From: Streptomyces sp. NK08204
GTDB taxonomy: Bacteria; Actinomycetota; Actinomycetes; Streptomycetales; Streptomycetaceae
DNA: 64,000 nt
NCBI RefSeq assembly: GCF_020400585.1
Contig: NZ_JAINVF010000008.1
Span: 62,001-126,000 of the forward strand
Reading direction: 5' to 3'
Shown: positions 10,216-18,658 of the stretch, piece by piece
How the letters are laid out: each line of letters opens with the position of its first letter
How positions within the stretch are numbered: position 1 is the first letter of the stretch
The notes under the pieces: model-generated
The model's database searches: none
The model's input: only the letters and a program-made list of their open reading frames with translations
Told to the model about the DNA's origin: nothing
Made by a program: the position numbers and the translations under genes

Positions 10216-13128
10216 GGCGGAACGCAGGGCGGCCGAACGGGCGCACAGGTCGGCCCGGTTGGCCGCTCCCGTCTTGGTCATCAGGCTCGCGATGTGCTTC
10301 TCCGCCGTACGCGGTGAGATGAACAGCCGGTCGGCGACGTCCTTGTTGCTCAGCCGCTCCGCCAGCAGCCGGAACACCTCGAACTCCCGCACCGTCACGC
10401 CGAGGGCGCGCAGCTCCTCCGGGATACCGCTGGTGCCGGTGCGGTGCTGGTGCACGGGCGCCCCCAGGCGGCGCAGCGCGGCCCGGCAGGCGCCGGCGAC
10501 GGCCGGTGTGTCACGGCCGTGGAAGTAGTGCTCCGCCCGCCGCAGCCAGCCCACCGGGTCGCCCCAGCAGTCCTCGCGCGCGGCGTCCGCGATCAGCCGC
10601 AGCCCGAGATGCTGGGCCAGCGGATACGGCTCCGCCACCGACAACGCCGACTCGACCGCCTGCGCCGCATCCGCGTCCGCGCCCTCCCGGCCGAGCAGCA
10701 CGGCGTCGGCGAGCAGCACGAACTGCCGGTTCCAGCGCATCCGGGCCACGGCGGTGGCGGTGATCTCGTCGTGCCGGGCGCGGTCCGCGGTCCCGGCGAG
10801 CACGTCCAGCAGCAGCACCAGACCGTGCGTACCGCTCAGATGGTAGGTGGAGGGGTTGTCCGTCTCCAGCGTCAGCACCGACCCCAGTTCCGCCCGTGCC
10901 AGCTCCCGGTCCTCCTCCAGCAGCGCGCAGAACGCCCGGGCCAGGCCGAAGCCCAGCGGCTCCTCCTGCGAGCCGGACCCGTCCCACTCGGCGAACGCCG
11001 CCAGCGCTGCCTCCATCCCCGCACGGTCCCCCAGGTGCGCCGCGAGTGCGGCCTGCGCCGTCAGCACATAGCGCACGGCGGGGGCGAGCCGCAGGCGGCG
11101 TACGACGGCCAGGCACTCGACGGCGGCCTCGCGTGCGGTGTCGTACGCACCGCGCAGCACGCTGTCGAGGACGAGGATGCCGTCCACGGTGTGCACGATG
11201 CTGACCGAGCCGAGCCGCAGGGCCTCCTCGCGGGCCGCCAGCAGCCCCGCGGTGTCGCCGTCGGCGAGCCAGGCGTTGCCGCCCATGCGGGTGGCCGCGT
11301 ACATGCGCTGCAACGGCAGCCGGTGCCGCTCCGCCGTGGTGAGGGCCTGCTTCAGCATCGCCGCCGACTCCTCCGGGTCCCGCTCCCGGGCGACCGTGGC
11401 GAGCAGTTCCCGGGCCTGGCAGGCGACCACCGGCAGCCCGTACCGCTCCGCGGCGTCGGCGGCCGAGCGGGCCAGTTTCTCCGCGTGCTGGGTGCGGTCG
11501 GGGCCGGGCGTGTCGAGGGCGAGGTAGGCGGCGGTGACGTCCACGGCGGCGGCCGTCGCGTCGTCCGGCGCGGACGTCAGCACCTCGCGGGCGCGGGAGA
11601 TCTGCCGGTTGCCGTCGCCCCATCGGCCCGCCGTGTGCGCGACCTTGGCCAGCCGGGTGTGCAGTGTGGCCAGCCGGGCGGGACTGAGGCCCGCGCCGTC
11701 CAGCGCGTGCAGATCCTCGGCCAGGTCGAAGGCGCGGGCGAAGTCACCGGCCTCGGCGAGCGCCGGCAGCAGGTTCTCCAGCACTTCCGCCCGGGCCTGG
11801 GGGTCGGCACCGGCGGCCAGCAGACGCTCGGCGCTGCTGAGCAGGGTCACCGCCGAGCCGAGCGCACCTGCCGCGAGCGCCCGGCCACCGGCGGTGGCGA
11901 ACAGCCGCCCGGCTTCGGCGCGGTCCCCGGCCTCGCAGCGCAGCCCGGCCGCGAGCGCGCACCAGTCGCCGCCCAGTTCGGGATGCAGCTCCTCCGTGGC
12001 CTCCGCGCCCCGCCGGGCCAGCTCCGCCCGCCGGCCGGGCGTCATCTGCGTGAACAGGGCCTCCACGGTGAGGGAGTGCCGGAAGGAGTACCAGTCGGGG
12101 GCGGGCTCGTCGGGAATCACCAGCCGGGCGGCCACCCCCGCGTGCAGATGGCTGAGCAGGGCCCGGTCGTCGATGTCCGTCATGCGCTGCAGCACGCTCA
12201 GCGGGAAGCGCCGACCGAGGACGGCGGCGGCCGACAGCAGGGTCAGGCCCTGCTCGCCGAGCCGGTCGATACGCCGCAGGATGCCCCGCGCCAGCGTGGA
12301 GGAGACGTCACTGCGTAAATCGCCGACCGCCCGCCAGCCCTCCGGCCCCTGCACCAGGGTACCGGCCCCGATCATGGACTGCAGCAGTTCCTCGACCAGG
12401 TACGGGCTGCCCGCGCTGTCCTCCCACAGCCGCTGCAGCACCGGCACCGGCACCTCGGCGGGGGAGTCCGTGCCGAGCTGGGCCGCGACCATGCCGTCGA
12501 CCTGGGGGCGGGTCAGCGGGGGCAGTTCCACCAGAGTGGCGGCTCCGCGGCGGCGGGCCGACTGCGCGAGGTCGAGCGCGTCGCTGAAGTCCGTCCGCAC
12601 GGTGGCGAGCAGCAGGACCGGCGTGTATTCGAGGTTGTCCACCAGGTATTCGAGGACGCCGAGCGTCTCCGGGTCGGCGTCGTGCAGGTCCTCCAGCAGC
12701 AGGAGCTGGCCCTGGCCGCGGGCGGCGGCCATGAGCAGACGCAGTACCGCCTCGCCCAGGATGACCATGGAACTGCTCTCGCGCTCCCCGGTGTCCCAGT
12801 CGGGAATCAGCCGTCCGAGGACCGGACGGTAGGGACCCAGGGCCGAGTCGTCGAGGGGTTCGCCGCTGCGGAACAGCGACATCAGCGCCTCGGTCAGCGG
12901 CCGGAACGGTACGGCCGGGCCCGTGGTGCTGCTGCGCCCGCGCAGGACCCGCATCCCGGCCCCGAGCGCACCGCCCACGGCCTCCGCCGCCAGCCGCGAC
13001 TTGCCGACACCGGCCTCGCCGACCAGGAAGACCACACCGCCGCGTCCTTGCCGGGTGTCGGCCAAGGCGCTTTCGAGTAGACCCAGTTGAAGGTCCCGCC
13101 CGACCAGGGAAGGCGCATGGGAACGCAT
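10213..13128 (-). CDS. LAL-type (large ATP-binding LuxR) transcriptional regulator
   Basis: About 971 residues. It has an N-terminal ATPase with Walker A VGEAGVGKSRL and a Walker B-like LLLLEDLHDADP, a long alpha-helical middle resembling TPR repeats, and a C-terminal LuxR helix-turn-helix (REFEVFRLLAERLSNKDVAD, then SPRTAEKHIASL). LAL proteins are common pathway-specific activators in Streptomyces clusters. ATG 13128 (MRSHAPSLVGRD) fits the family; an upstream in-frame start would add a low-complexity Arg-rich stretch. It lies downstream of lanM and the peptide gene on the same strand, behind a strong hairpin. The stop lies in the insertion-element end, but the HTH is complete. Confidence 0.93.
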   Translation of the reverse strand: MRSHAPSLVGRDLQLGLLESALADTRQGRGGVVFLVGEAGVGKSRLAAEAVGGALGAGMRVLRGRSSTTGPAVPFRPLTEALMSLFRSGEPLDDSALGPYRPVLGRLIPDWDTGERESSSMVILGEAVLRLLMAAARGQGQLLLLEDLHDADPETLGVLEYLVDNLEYTPVLLLATVRTDFSDALDLAQSARRRGAATLVELPPLTRPQVDGMVAAQLGTDSPAEVPVPVLQRLWEDSAGSPYLVEELLQSMIGAGTLVQGPEGWRAVGDLRSDVSSTLARGILRRIDRLGEQGLTLLSAAAVLGRRFPLSVLQRMTDIDDRALLSHLHAGVAARLVIPDEPAPDWYSFRHSLTVEALFTQMTPGRRAELARRGAEATEELHPELGGDWCALAAGLRCEAGDRAEAGRLFATAGGRALAAGALGSAVTLLSSAERLLAAGADPQARAEVLENLLPALAEAGDFARAFDLAEDLHALDGAGLSPARLATLHTRLAKVAHTAGRWGDGNRQISRAREVLTSAPDDATAAAVDVTAAYLALDTPGPDRTQHAEKLARSAADAAERYGLPVVACQARELLATVARERDPEESAAMLKQALTTAERHRLPLQRMYAATRMGGNAWLADGDTAGLLAAREEALRLGSVSIVHTVDGILVLDSVLRGAYDTAREAAVECLAVVRRLRLAPAVRYVLTAQAALAAHLGDRAGMEAALAAFAEWDGSGSQEEPLGFGLARAFCALLEEDRELARAELGSVLTLETDNPSTYHLSGTHGLVLLLDVLAGTADRARHDEITATAVARMRWNRQFVLLADAVLLGREGADADAAQAVESALSVAEPYPLAQHLGLRLIADAAREDCWGDPVGWLRRAEHYFHGRDTPAVAGACRAALRRLGAPVHQHRTGTSGIPEELRALGVTVREFEVFRLLAERLSNKDVADRLFISPRTAEKHIASLMTKTGAANRADLCARSAALRSA

Positions 13129-13190
13129 GAACGCAGATGATAATCGGAATGTCGGGATGTGCGGCAGGTCGCGCCGCAGACCAACGCGGC

Positions 13191-13219
13191 GGCGCGGGCC
13201 CGCCGAGCGGGTCCGCGCC
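13191..13219 (-). terminator. Hairpin between peptide gene and LAL gene
   Basis: GGCGCGGGCCCGC and GCGGGTCCGCGCC flank a 3-nt loop; 13 pairs including one G-T. It lies 30 bp beyond the peptide-gene stop, so it may end most lanM-peptide transcripts or stabilise their 3' end, leaving weaker LAL transcription. Confidence 0.55.
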
Positions 13220-13248
13220 ATCGCGAGGTGGTCAGATCTGACCGGGGG

Positions 13249-13452
13249 TCACTGCGGGGCGGAGACCGAGGTGTCCAGCGTGCTCAGGGTGATGACGATG
13301 CCGCTGGTCAGCACCAGGCCGGCCAGCACCCGGGCGCGGGCGCAGGCGCGGTTGCGGCCCTTGAGCGTGATTCCGCCCGCGGCGTCCTGCTCGGTCCCGG
13401 CGGCGTCGGCGGTGGCGGTGGCGGTGGCGGTGGCGGTGAGGTTCTGGTCCAT
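13249..13452 (-). CDS. Candidate RiPP precursor or scaffold peptide (67 aa)
   Basis: A 67-residue peptide gene 115 bp downstream of the LanM gene, same strand, with AGAAGGGG well placed before the ATG. The N-terminus (MDQNLTATATATATADAAG) is low complexity and acidic after residue 16; a DAAGG sequence at residues 23-27 resembles a class II double-Gly leader end. The remaining 40 residues are basic, then hydrophobic, then Ser/Thr-rich (TLSTLDTSVSAPQ). There is only one Cys and none among the C-terminal Ser/Thr residues, so ordinary multi-ring lanthionine formation is impossible. It could be a LanM substrate, a scaffold for the LanB-like proteins, or simply a small membrane peptide. No family recognised. 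Confidence 0.65.
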   Translation of the reverse strand: MDQNLTATATATATADAAGTEQDAAGGITLKGRNRACARARVLAGLVLTSGIVITLSTLDTSVSAPQ

Positions 13453-13567
13453 GGCGGTGATCCCCTTCTGGTGTCCCGTGCGGGAACACGGGGTGGGAGG
13501 TGGATTGAGTCCGTGGTGCGCTTGGGGGTTGAGCGGCCGAGCGGTTGCGCGATGGAGCGGTTGAGCG

Positions 13568-16500
13568 TCAGTGGGCCGGGTGGTGGCCGAGGAGCAGGAC
13601 GGACGGGACCGTCCCGGGGTGGGCCAGACGGAGCAGCCCGTAGCCGATGCCGGACAGTCCGGTCAGCAGCCCGGGAGAGGGGACGTGGTCGGGGGTGGCA
13701 CATCGGTGGCTCTGTGCCTCGACCAGCGCGAGCACCTGCCCGGTGAGCCCGGTCAGAGCCCCGGCGGCAGTCCTCTCGCCGTGTCCGGCGAGCACGGCCA
13801 GGGCCTCCAGGGTGCCGAGGCCGCCGTGCCCGAGGCTCAGGTCCGGACCCACCCCGGCCTGAGCGAGCCGCGCCGACGCGGGCCGCACATCGGCACCGGA
13901 CGCCGGCTGAGCGGCGGCTGCCGCCACCCCGGCGAGCCCCGACGCCCAGGACGGATCCCCCGCCCCGGCACCGTGGAGCGCGTCGCGCAGCAGCGCACGG
14001 CCGGCCTCCGCGTGCCCGGCGGCACGTCCGGGCCGCAGCGCGGCGTAGCGCAACAGCGCCCAGCCGATGCCTGCGATGCCGTCGGCGAATCCCCAGGCAC
14101 CGGCGAACCCGGGGTCTGCGTCGCTGCCGGCCACTGCCACCAGCAGCCGGTCCGCCACGGTGTCCGCAAGGCGCAGGGCCTCCGGTACGCCCGCCGCCTC
14201 GTGGGCGGTGACGGCCGCTGCCAGCGCGCCGGCGGTGCCGGTGGCCAGGCTCGGGTCGGGGCAGGCGGCGGCTGCGTGGCCGAGCGCGGTGAGGGCGTCC
14301 GGCAGACAGCCCGTCAGCTCCGGGTCCAGCAGGACCGACAGCCGCACCAGGGCGTACAGGATGCCCCCGAGCCCGTCGTACGCGCCGGGGCCGGCCGCCG
14401 CGCCCAGTTCGGGGTCGGCGGCCAGCGCCTTCAGCAGCGCGGGCAGCGGCTGTACGGCCTCGCGGGCCAGCGTGGCGTACCGGCCGGCCCCGGCCAGCGC
14501 GTCCGCCTGGGCCAGGAACAGGGCGGCCCCGCAGTAGCCCTGCGCGAGCCCGGCGCCCATGGGCAGCACCGCCCAGTGCGGTCCGGACACCCGTTCCAGC
14601 CCCAGCCAGTTGGTCCGGCCGCCGTCGCGCACCGCGCGGGCCGCGATCTCGTCGGCGATCCCGCAGGCCGCGGCGAGCAGCCGGGACGGCTCCGGCGCAG
14701 CGGCCGGCACCGGCGCCACCGCCAGTTCGGACCTGGGCCGTGCCAGCGGCGAACCGGCGCCCCGGGCCGCGAGCGTGGCCGAGATGACCCACTCCTGGTC
14801 GTGGCAGTCGACCTCGTCCATCCGGGAGATCTTGGCCCGGACCGCGTCCAGACTCGCCATCGGCAGCACCCCGGGGAGCCAGGTCCCGCCGGCCGCCCGG
14901 ACCCCTGTGCCGGACGGCCGGTGGACGAACAGCGGTACATCCCCGCGCCACAGGTCGGCCGTCTCGTGCTCGACGAGCCGCCGGCGTGTCTCGTCGTGCT
15001 CCGACTCCGTCCACAGCACGGCGAAGACGCTCTCCCGGGCCAGCGCGTCGCTCAGCAGCGACGGGTGCGTGGACTCCTCCAGGAGTGTCGTGTAGAGCCG
15101 GGTCGAGCGGGCGATGAGCCGCGCCGGGCTGTCGGCCCTGGCCGTCAAGGGCCCGCCTTCGCCGATCAGTTCACCGCCGTGCGCGGCGATCGCCGCGTAC
15201 GCCGTGCGGAAGCCCGCCAGCAGGGCCGCCCGGTGGTCGGCGCCGTCCAGCGGGTGGCCGTCGGGCAGCGGATGGTTCTGCGCGGCCGGACTGAGCACCA
15301 GGGCGCGGACGGCCCGCATGGTGTCGGTGCCGCTGTCCTCCCAGCGCAGGCCCTCGCTCGGGTACGTGCCGTCGGTGGACCGGCCGAGCGCGGAGATGTC
15401 GAGCGCCCCGTGCTCGCCGATCAGCAGATGGGGGAGCAGGCAGGTGCGGTGCACCGAGGAGTGCAGGGCGTCCGAGGCCGGGTCGGCGCCGGCCGTCATG
15501 GCCTGCGGCAGCCCCGTGTGGAGCAGGGTCTCTGCGTCCACCAGGACGGGCTGGTCGCCGCAGGCGATCACGTTCTCGTAGTGCATGTCCGCGCCGTCCA
15601 CCGCGTACAGCAGCGCCAGCAGCGCGCCCTGGCGGCGGTAGAACGTGTCGGTCTCGGTCACCGAGCGGCACCAGCGGTGTGCCACGAACTCCAGCCACCC
15701 GTACGCCTCGCGGCGCAGGCTGCGTGGAGTGCGCAGGTCCAGCCCGGGAACCCTGGCGTTGAGCCAGCCCACCAGGTCGTCCAGCAGGGCGTGCTGCTCC
15801 AGCGACCGCGGCTTGTACACGAGCCGGTCGCCGGCCGCGAAGTGCAGCACCGCGACCGCCCGGTTGCCCTGGTGCGCATCCCCGCGGCCGAGGTCGGCCC
15901 GGGTCAGCGCGCCCGGGTCCCGCCCGTCGAGGAGTCCGGCGACCAGGTCGTCCCGGTCGGCCCGGAACCGGCGCACCAGTTCCGCCGTGGCGTCGGCCGC
16001 GTCGAGCGCGGTCTGCCCGAGCATCCGGGCCAGCACCGGGTAGGCGGCCAGCAGCTCGCCCAGGCCCCGCCGGCCGCCGGTCCCGGCGACGAAGGAGGCG
16101 AACCGCTCGCGCGGGCCGGCCCCGGCCAGCCGTCCGGCGCGCCGCGCGAGGTCGAGTTCGCGGACCAGGGTACGGGCGGCCTGCCGTACCAGCTGATACG
16201 TCAGCCGCTCCTCGAACGCCCCCCGCCACACCGCCTGTTCGGCCTCCGGGAGTTCCTCCAGGACGGCGGCCAGGCGTGCCGTGGCCGGGGCGACGAGCAG
16301 CCGTACGACGGGGGCGAAGACGTCGGGTCCGTCTCCCGGGGCGCGGTCCGCCTCCGGCTCCCGGCCTTCCGTGCCGCGCGCTGCCATGCCCTCGTGCGCC
16401 GCCGGGCCCCCGCAGGCCGCCTCGCCCTCGGGTGCCGTCTCGTACTGTCCTGTCGGCTGCAGGGCCTCTTCGACGTACGCGGCCCAGCGAGGCTTGGCGG

Positions 16501-16759
16501 TCCGGGCGGCCAGCCGCTCGGCGCTCTCCGCCGCCAGGGCCGCCGCCGTGGCGCCGTCCACCCCCAGGTGGGCCAGCCGTGCGGCGAAGCCTTCGAGGTC
16601 CCCGGCGGCCCAGGGAGCGGGGCCGGCGGGGGCGGTGGCGGCGGCCGCCACCGGGAGGCCGGGGGCGGCGAGGCGTTCCGCGAGGGACAGCGCCGGGGCC
16701 CACCAGGCGAGCGGCAGGCCGGCGCTCCGGGGAGTCGGGAGGCTGGCGGTCTCAGTCAC
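13568..16759 (-). CDS. LanM-like class II lanthipeptide synthetase with degenerate cyclase domain
   Basis: About 1063 residues. The dehydratase half keeps the expected LanM catalytic elements: GDAHQGNRAV, VYKPRSL (Lys), DMHYENV (Asp, His, Asn), VDAET and RSTRLY. The C-terminal half is recognisably LanC-like but its active site is lost: GFAHG reads GFADG (Asp codon 14081-14083), SWCxG reads SWASG (Ala 13943-13945) and CHG reads GHG (Gly 13829-13831). Zinc binding should therefore fail, predicting dehydration without enzymatic ring closure. GTG 16759 is chosen as start; ATG 16796 (MWGVYGVCDLRL) would add 12 residues and overlap a candidate operator. It is transcribed divergently from the LuxR pair. 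Confidence 0.9.
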   Translation of the reverse strand: MTETASLPTPRSAGLPLAWWAPALSLAERLAAPGLPVAAAATAPAGPAPWAAGDLEGFAARLAHLGVDGATAAALAAESAERLAARTAKPRWAAYVEEALQPTGQYETAPEGEAACGGPAAHEGMAARGTEGREPEADRAPGDGPDVFAPVVRLLVAPATARLAAVLEELPEAEQAVWRGAFEERLTYQLVRQAARTLVRELDLARRAGRLAGAGPRERFASFVAGTGGRRGLGELLAAYPVLARMLGQTALDAADATAELVRRFRADRDDLVAGLLDGRDPGALTRADLGRGDAHQGNRAVAVLHFAAGDRLVYKPRSLEQHALLDDLVGWLNARVPGLDLRTPRSLRREAYGWLEFVAHRWCRSVTETDTFYRRQGALLALLYAVDGADMHYENVIACGDQPVLVDAETLLHTGLPQAMTAGADPASDALHSSVHRTCLLPHLLIGEHGALDISALGRSTDGTYPSEGLRWEDSGTDTMRAVRALVLSPAAQNHPLPDGHPLDGADHRAALLAGFRTAYAAIAAHGGELIGEGGPLTARADSPARLIARSTRLYTTLLEESTHPSLLSDALARESVFAVLWTESEHDETRRRLVEHETADLWRGDVPLFVHRPSGTGVRAAGGTWLPGVLPMASLDAVRAKISRMDEVDCHDQEWVISATLAARGAGSPLARPRSELAVAPVPAAAPEPSRLLAAACGIADEIAARAVRDGGRTNWLGLERVSGPHWAVLPMGAGLAQGYCGAALFLAQADALAGAGRYATLAREAVQPLPALLKALAADPELGAAAGPGAYDGLGGILYALVRLSVLLDPELTGCLPDALTALGHAAAACPDPSLATGTAGALAAAVTAHEAAGVPEALRLADTVADRLLVAVAGSDADPGFAGAWGFADGIAGIGWALLRYAALRPGRAAGHAEAGRALLRDALHGAGAGDPSWASGLAGVAAAAAQPASGADVRPASARLAQAGVGPDLSLGHGGLGTLEALAVLAGHGERTAAGALTGLTGQVLALVEAQSHRCATPDHVPSPGLLTGLSGIGYGLLRLAHPGTVPSVLLLGHHPAH

Positions 16760-16794
16760 GAGACGAAGGTCGCAGACCCCGTACACCCCCCACA

Positions 16795-16811
16795 TGGGGA
16801 ACCATCCCCCA
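16795..16811. promoter_or_regulatory. Candidate LuxR-pair site upstream of lanM
   Basis: TGGGGAACCATCCCCCA lies 36 bp upstream of the preferred lanM start. It contains TGGGGAAC, the same half-site found as a perfect inverted repeat at 17207-17236 before the LuxR pair. Confidence 0.5.
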
Positions 16812-17206
16812 TATTCTCCGCGGGCCCCCACCCCGCCTACGTGCCGGCTGGGGGACGGGCATCGGCCGTCCGGTGTCTGGTCGGGTAGAAGTGCAGGTCG
16901 GCCAGGGTCCACCCGGATCCGTCCGACCGCTCGCGCAGGCCCCTGCGAAGAAGAACGGCGCCACCCACAGGCGAGCCGATCCGGCCCCCGCTCCCACTCG
17001 GCCGACGGGCCGAGCCCCCATCCGCCGGCCCTCGACCCCCGTGTCCCGCTACCCCGTCCCCCCACCGCTGCCCCCACCCGCCCCGCACAGAAGCCGGCTC
17101 GGTCCGTCCGGCGGCCCGGATCGCCCCGCCGTCATCGTGCGCCGGCCCTGTGAGCGCCGCGCCGGCGCCCGTCCCCCGGGGCACTGCTCGCCGGTCCGGC
17201 GGGAAA

Positions 17207-17236
17207 GGTGGGGAACGACTACCGATGTTCCCCACC
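17207..17236. promoter_or_regulatory. Perfect inverted-repeat operator upstream of the LuxR pair
   Basis: GGTGGGGAAC, 10-bp spacer, GTTCCCCACC: two perfect 10-bp arms, one helical turn of spacer, 85 bp before the first LuxR start. Geometry suits a dimeric LuxR/NarL-type protein. A one-mismatch copy, GGTGGCGAAC, lies at 20733-20742 before the first LanB-like gene. Confidence 0.6.
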
Positions 17237-17321
17237 GGGCCCCCACGGCAGGGTGCTGCCCAGTACCCCCCACCGCCCGCAGCGCTCATGGCAGGGCGGA
17301 CGACCTTCCAAGGAGCAGCAG

Positions 17322-17933
17322 ATGGGAGAACCCGTACCCGTCGGTGTGGCCGCGCTCGACCCGGTGCTGGAGGCAGGCACCCGCAGCACCCTGCTGGCGT
17401 GCCCGGAGCTGACCGTGTGCGAGCCCGGTGCCGCACGGGTCGCCGTCCTCACCGTGGACCGGCTCGGACCCGCCGAACTCGACATGGTACGCATCACCCG
17501 CGCCCAGCCCGCCCGGCCGGCCGTCGTCGTCGTGGCCGGCGCGCTCGCCTCCGGCGACGCCCTGCACGCCCTGGCCGCCGGTGCCCGGGGCCTGTTGCTG
17601 CGCCGCGAGGCCGACGCGGCGCGCTTGGCCCACGCGGTGCTGGCCGCCGCCCGAGACGACTGCACCCTGCCGCCCGACCTGCTGGAACAGGTGCTGGACC
17701 GGCCGGGCGCCGCCCGGCACGGCAGCGGTGGCTGGGCGGGCAGTGCCCTGTCGGAGCGTGAACGCTCGGTCCTGCGGCTGGTCGCCGACGGGCACGAGAC
17801 GGCGGAGATAGCCCAGCGCCTCGCCTACTCCCCGCGCACCGTGACCACCGTGGTGCACGACATCACCCAGCGGTTCCGGTTGCGCAACCGCGCCCACGCG
17901 GTCGCCTACGCACTCCGGGCGGGCCTCCTGTGA
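17322..17933 (+). CDS. LuxR/NarL-type regulator 1
   Basis: A 203-residue protein: a degenerate receiver-like N-terminal half without an evident phospho-acceptor Asp pocket, then a LuxR helix-turn-helix (LSERERSVLRLVADGHETAE, YSPRTVTTVVHDI). ATG 17322 follows AAGGAG at 17310-17315. The GTG start of the next gene overlaps its TGA. Such orphan response-regulator pairs are typical pathway regulators. The strong palindrome upstream suggests autoregulation and control of the divergent lanM operon. Confidence 0.88.
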   Translation: MGEPVPVGVAALDPVLEAGTRSTLLACPELTVCEPGAARVAVLTVDRLGPAELDMVRITRAQPARPAVVVVAGALASGDALHALAAGARGLLLRREADAARLAHAVLAAARDDCTLPPDLLEQVLDRPGAARHGSGGWAGSALSERERSVLRLVADGHETAEIAQRLAYSPRTVTTVVHDITQRFRLRNRAHAVAYALRAGLL

Positions 17934-18598
17934 CGGCCACGCTGCCCACCGTCCCCGCCCTGGCCGCCGCCACCGTCACCGCCCTTTCCGCGCCGCCCGG
18001 TGTGCCACGGATCCGCATCCGCTCCGCGCGTGACGCGGACCGCCTGCGCACCCTCGCCCGCCGCGCCGGCCTCGCCTGCACATCCGGACCCGAAGACCCC
18101 GCCTGCCCGCCCCACGAACCCGGCACCGTCACCGTGCTCGTCGCCGACGACGCGGAACGGGCCCTGCGGGACGTGCGGCGCGCAGGGCCGCTGCTCGTCG
18201 TGTGCGACAGCGTCACCCGGTCCGGCCTGCTGCGCGCCGTGCGTGCCGGAGCCGTCGTCCTGCGGAGCGCGGACCTCACCGAGGAGACGCTGCTGGCCGG
18301 GGTGCGCCGGGCCGGCCATCCGCACCCGAGCATTCCCTACCCGGTGCTCTCCCACCTGCTGACCGCGGGCCCCGAGCACGGCGGCCCGGCCCTGTCCGGC
18401 ACCCGGCCCGCACTGACCGCCCGGCAGACCTCCGTGCTGTGCCTGCTGGCGGAGGGACACGCCAACGCGGACATCGCGCGGCTGCTGCGCTGTTCCGAGC
18501 ACACCGTGAAGAACGTCGTCTACGAGGTCATGGCACGCCTGCAGGCCCGCAACCGGGCCCACGCGGTCGCCCACGCCCTCCGCCACGGCCTCATCTGA
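17930..18598 (+). CDS. LuxR/NarL-type regulator 2
   Basis: A 222-residue paralogue of the preceding gene, started by GTG 17930 in a GTGA overlap. The C-terminal HTH reads LTARQTSVLCLLAEGHANAD then CSEHTVKNVVYEV, ending in the same RNRAHAVA-HALR pattern as regulator 1. The N-terminal half is receiver-like but divergent (VLVADDAERA). The coupled, unequal pair may act as a heterodimer. Confidence 0.87.
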   Translation: MTATLPTVPALAAATVTALSAPPGVPRIRIRSARDADRLRTLARRAGLACTSGPEDPACPPHEPGTVTVLVADDAERALRDVRRAGPLLVVCDSVTRSGLLRAVRAGAVVLRSADLTEETLLAGVRRAGHPHPSIPYPVLSHLLTAGPEHGGPALSGTRPALTARQTSVLCLLAEGHANADIARLLRCSEHTVKNVVYEVMARLQARNRAHAVAHALRHGLI

Positions 18599-18610
18599 CA
18601 CCCCGTCGGG

Positions 18611-18631
18611 CGCACCGTGGAGGCCGGTGCG
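18611..18631. terminator. Short hairpin between convergent LuxR2 and S51 peptidase genes
   Basis: CGCACCG-TGGAGGC-CGGTGCG, a 7-bp perfect stem in the 60-bp convergent spacer. It is a weak candidate terminator for either strand. Confidence 0.4.
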
Positions 18632-18658
18632 GGAGACGGGAGCCGGGGGACGTACGCC

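Noticed and set aside
10444..12318. Long plus-strand open frame opposite the LAL gene
   Set aside because: Gly/Arg/Gln-rich shadow of the minus-strand gene; no family pattern.
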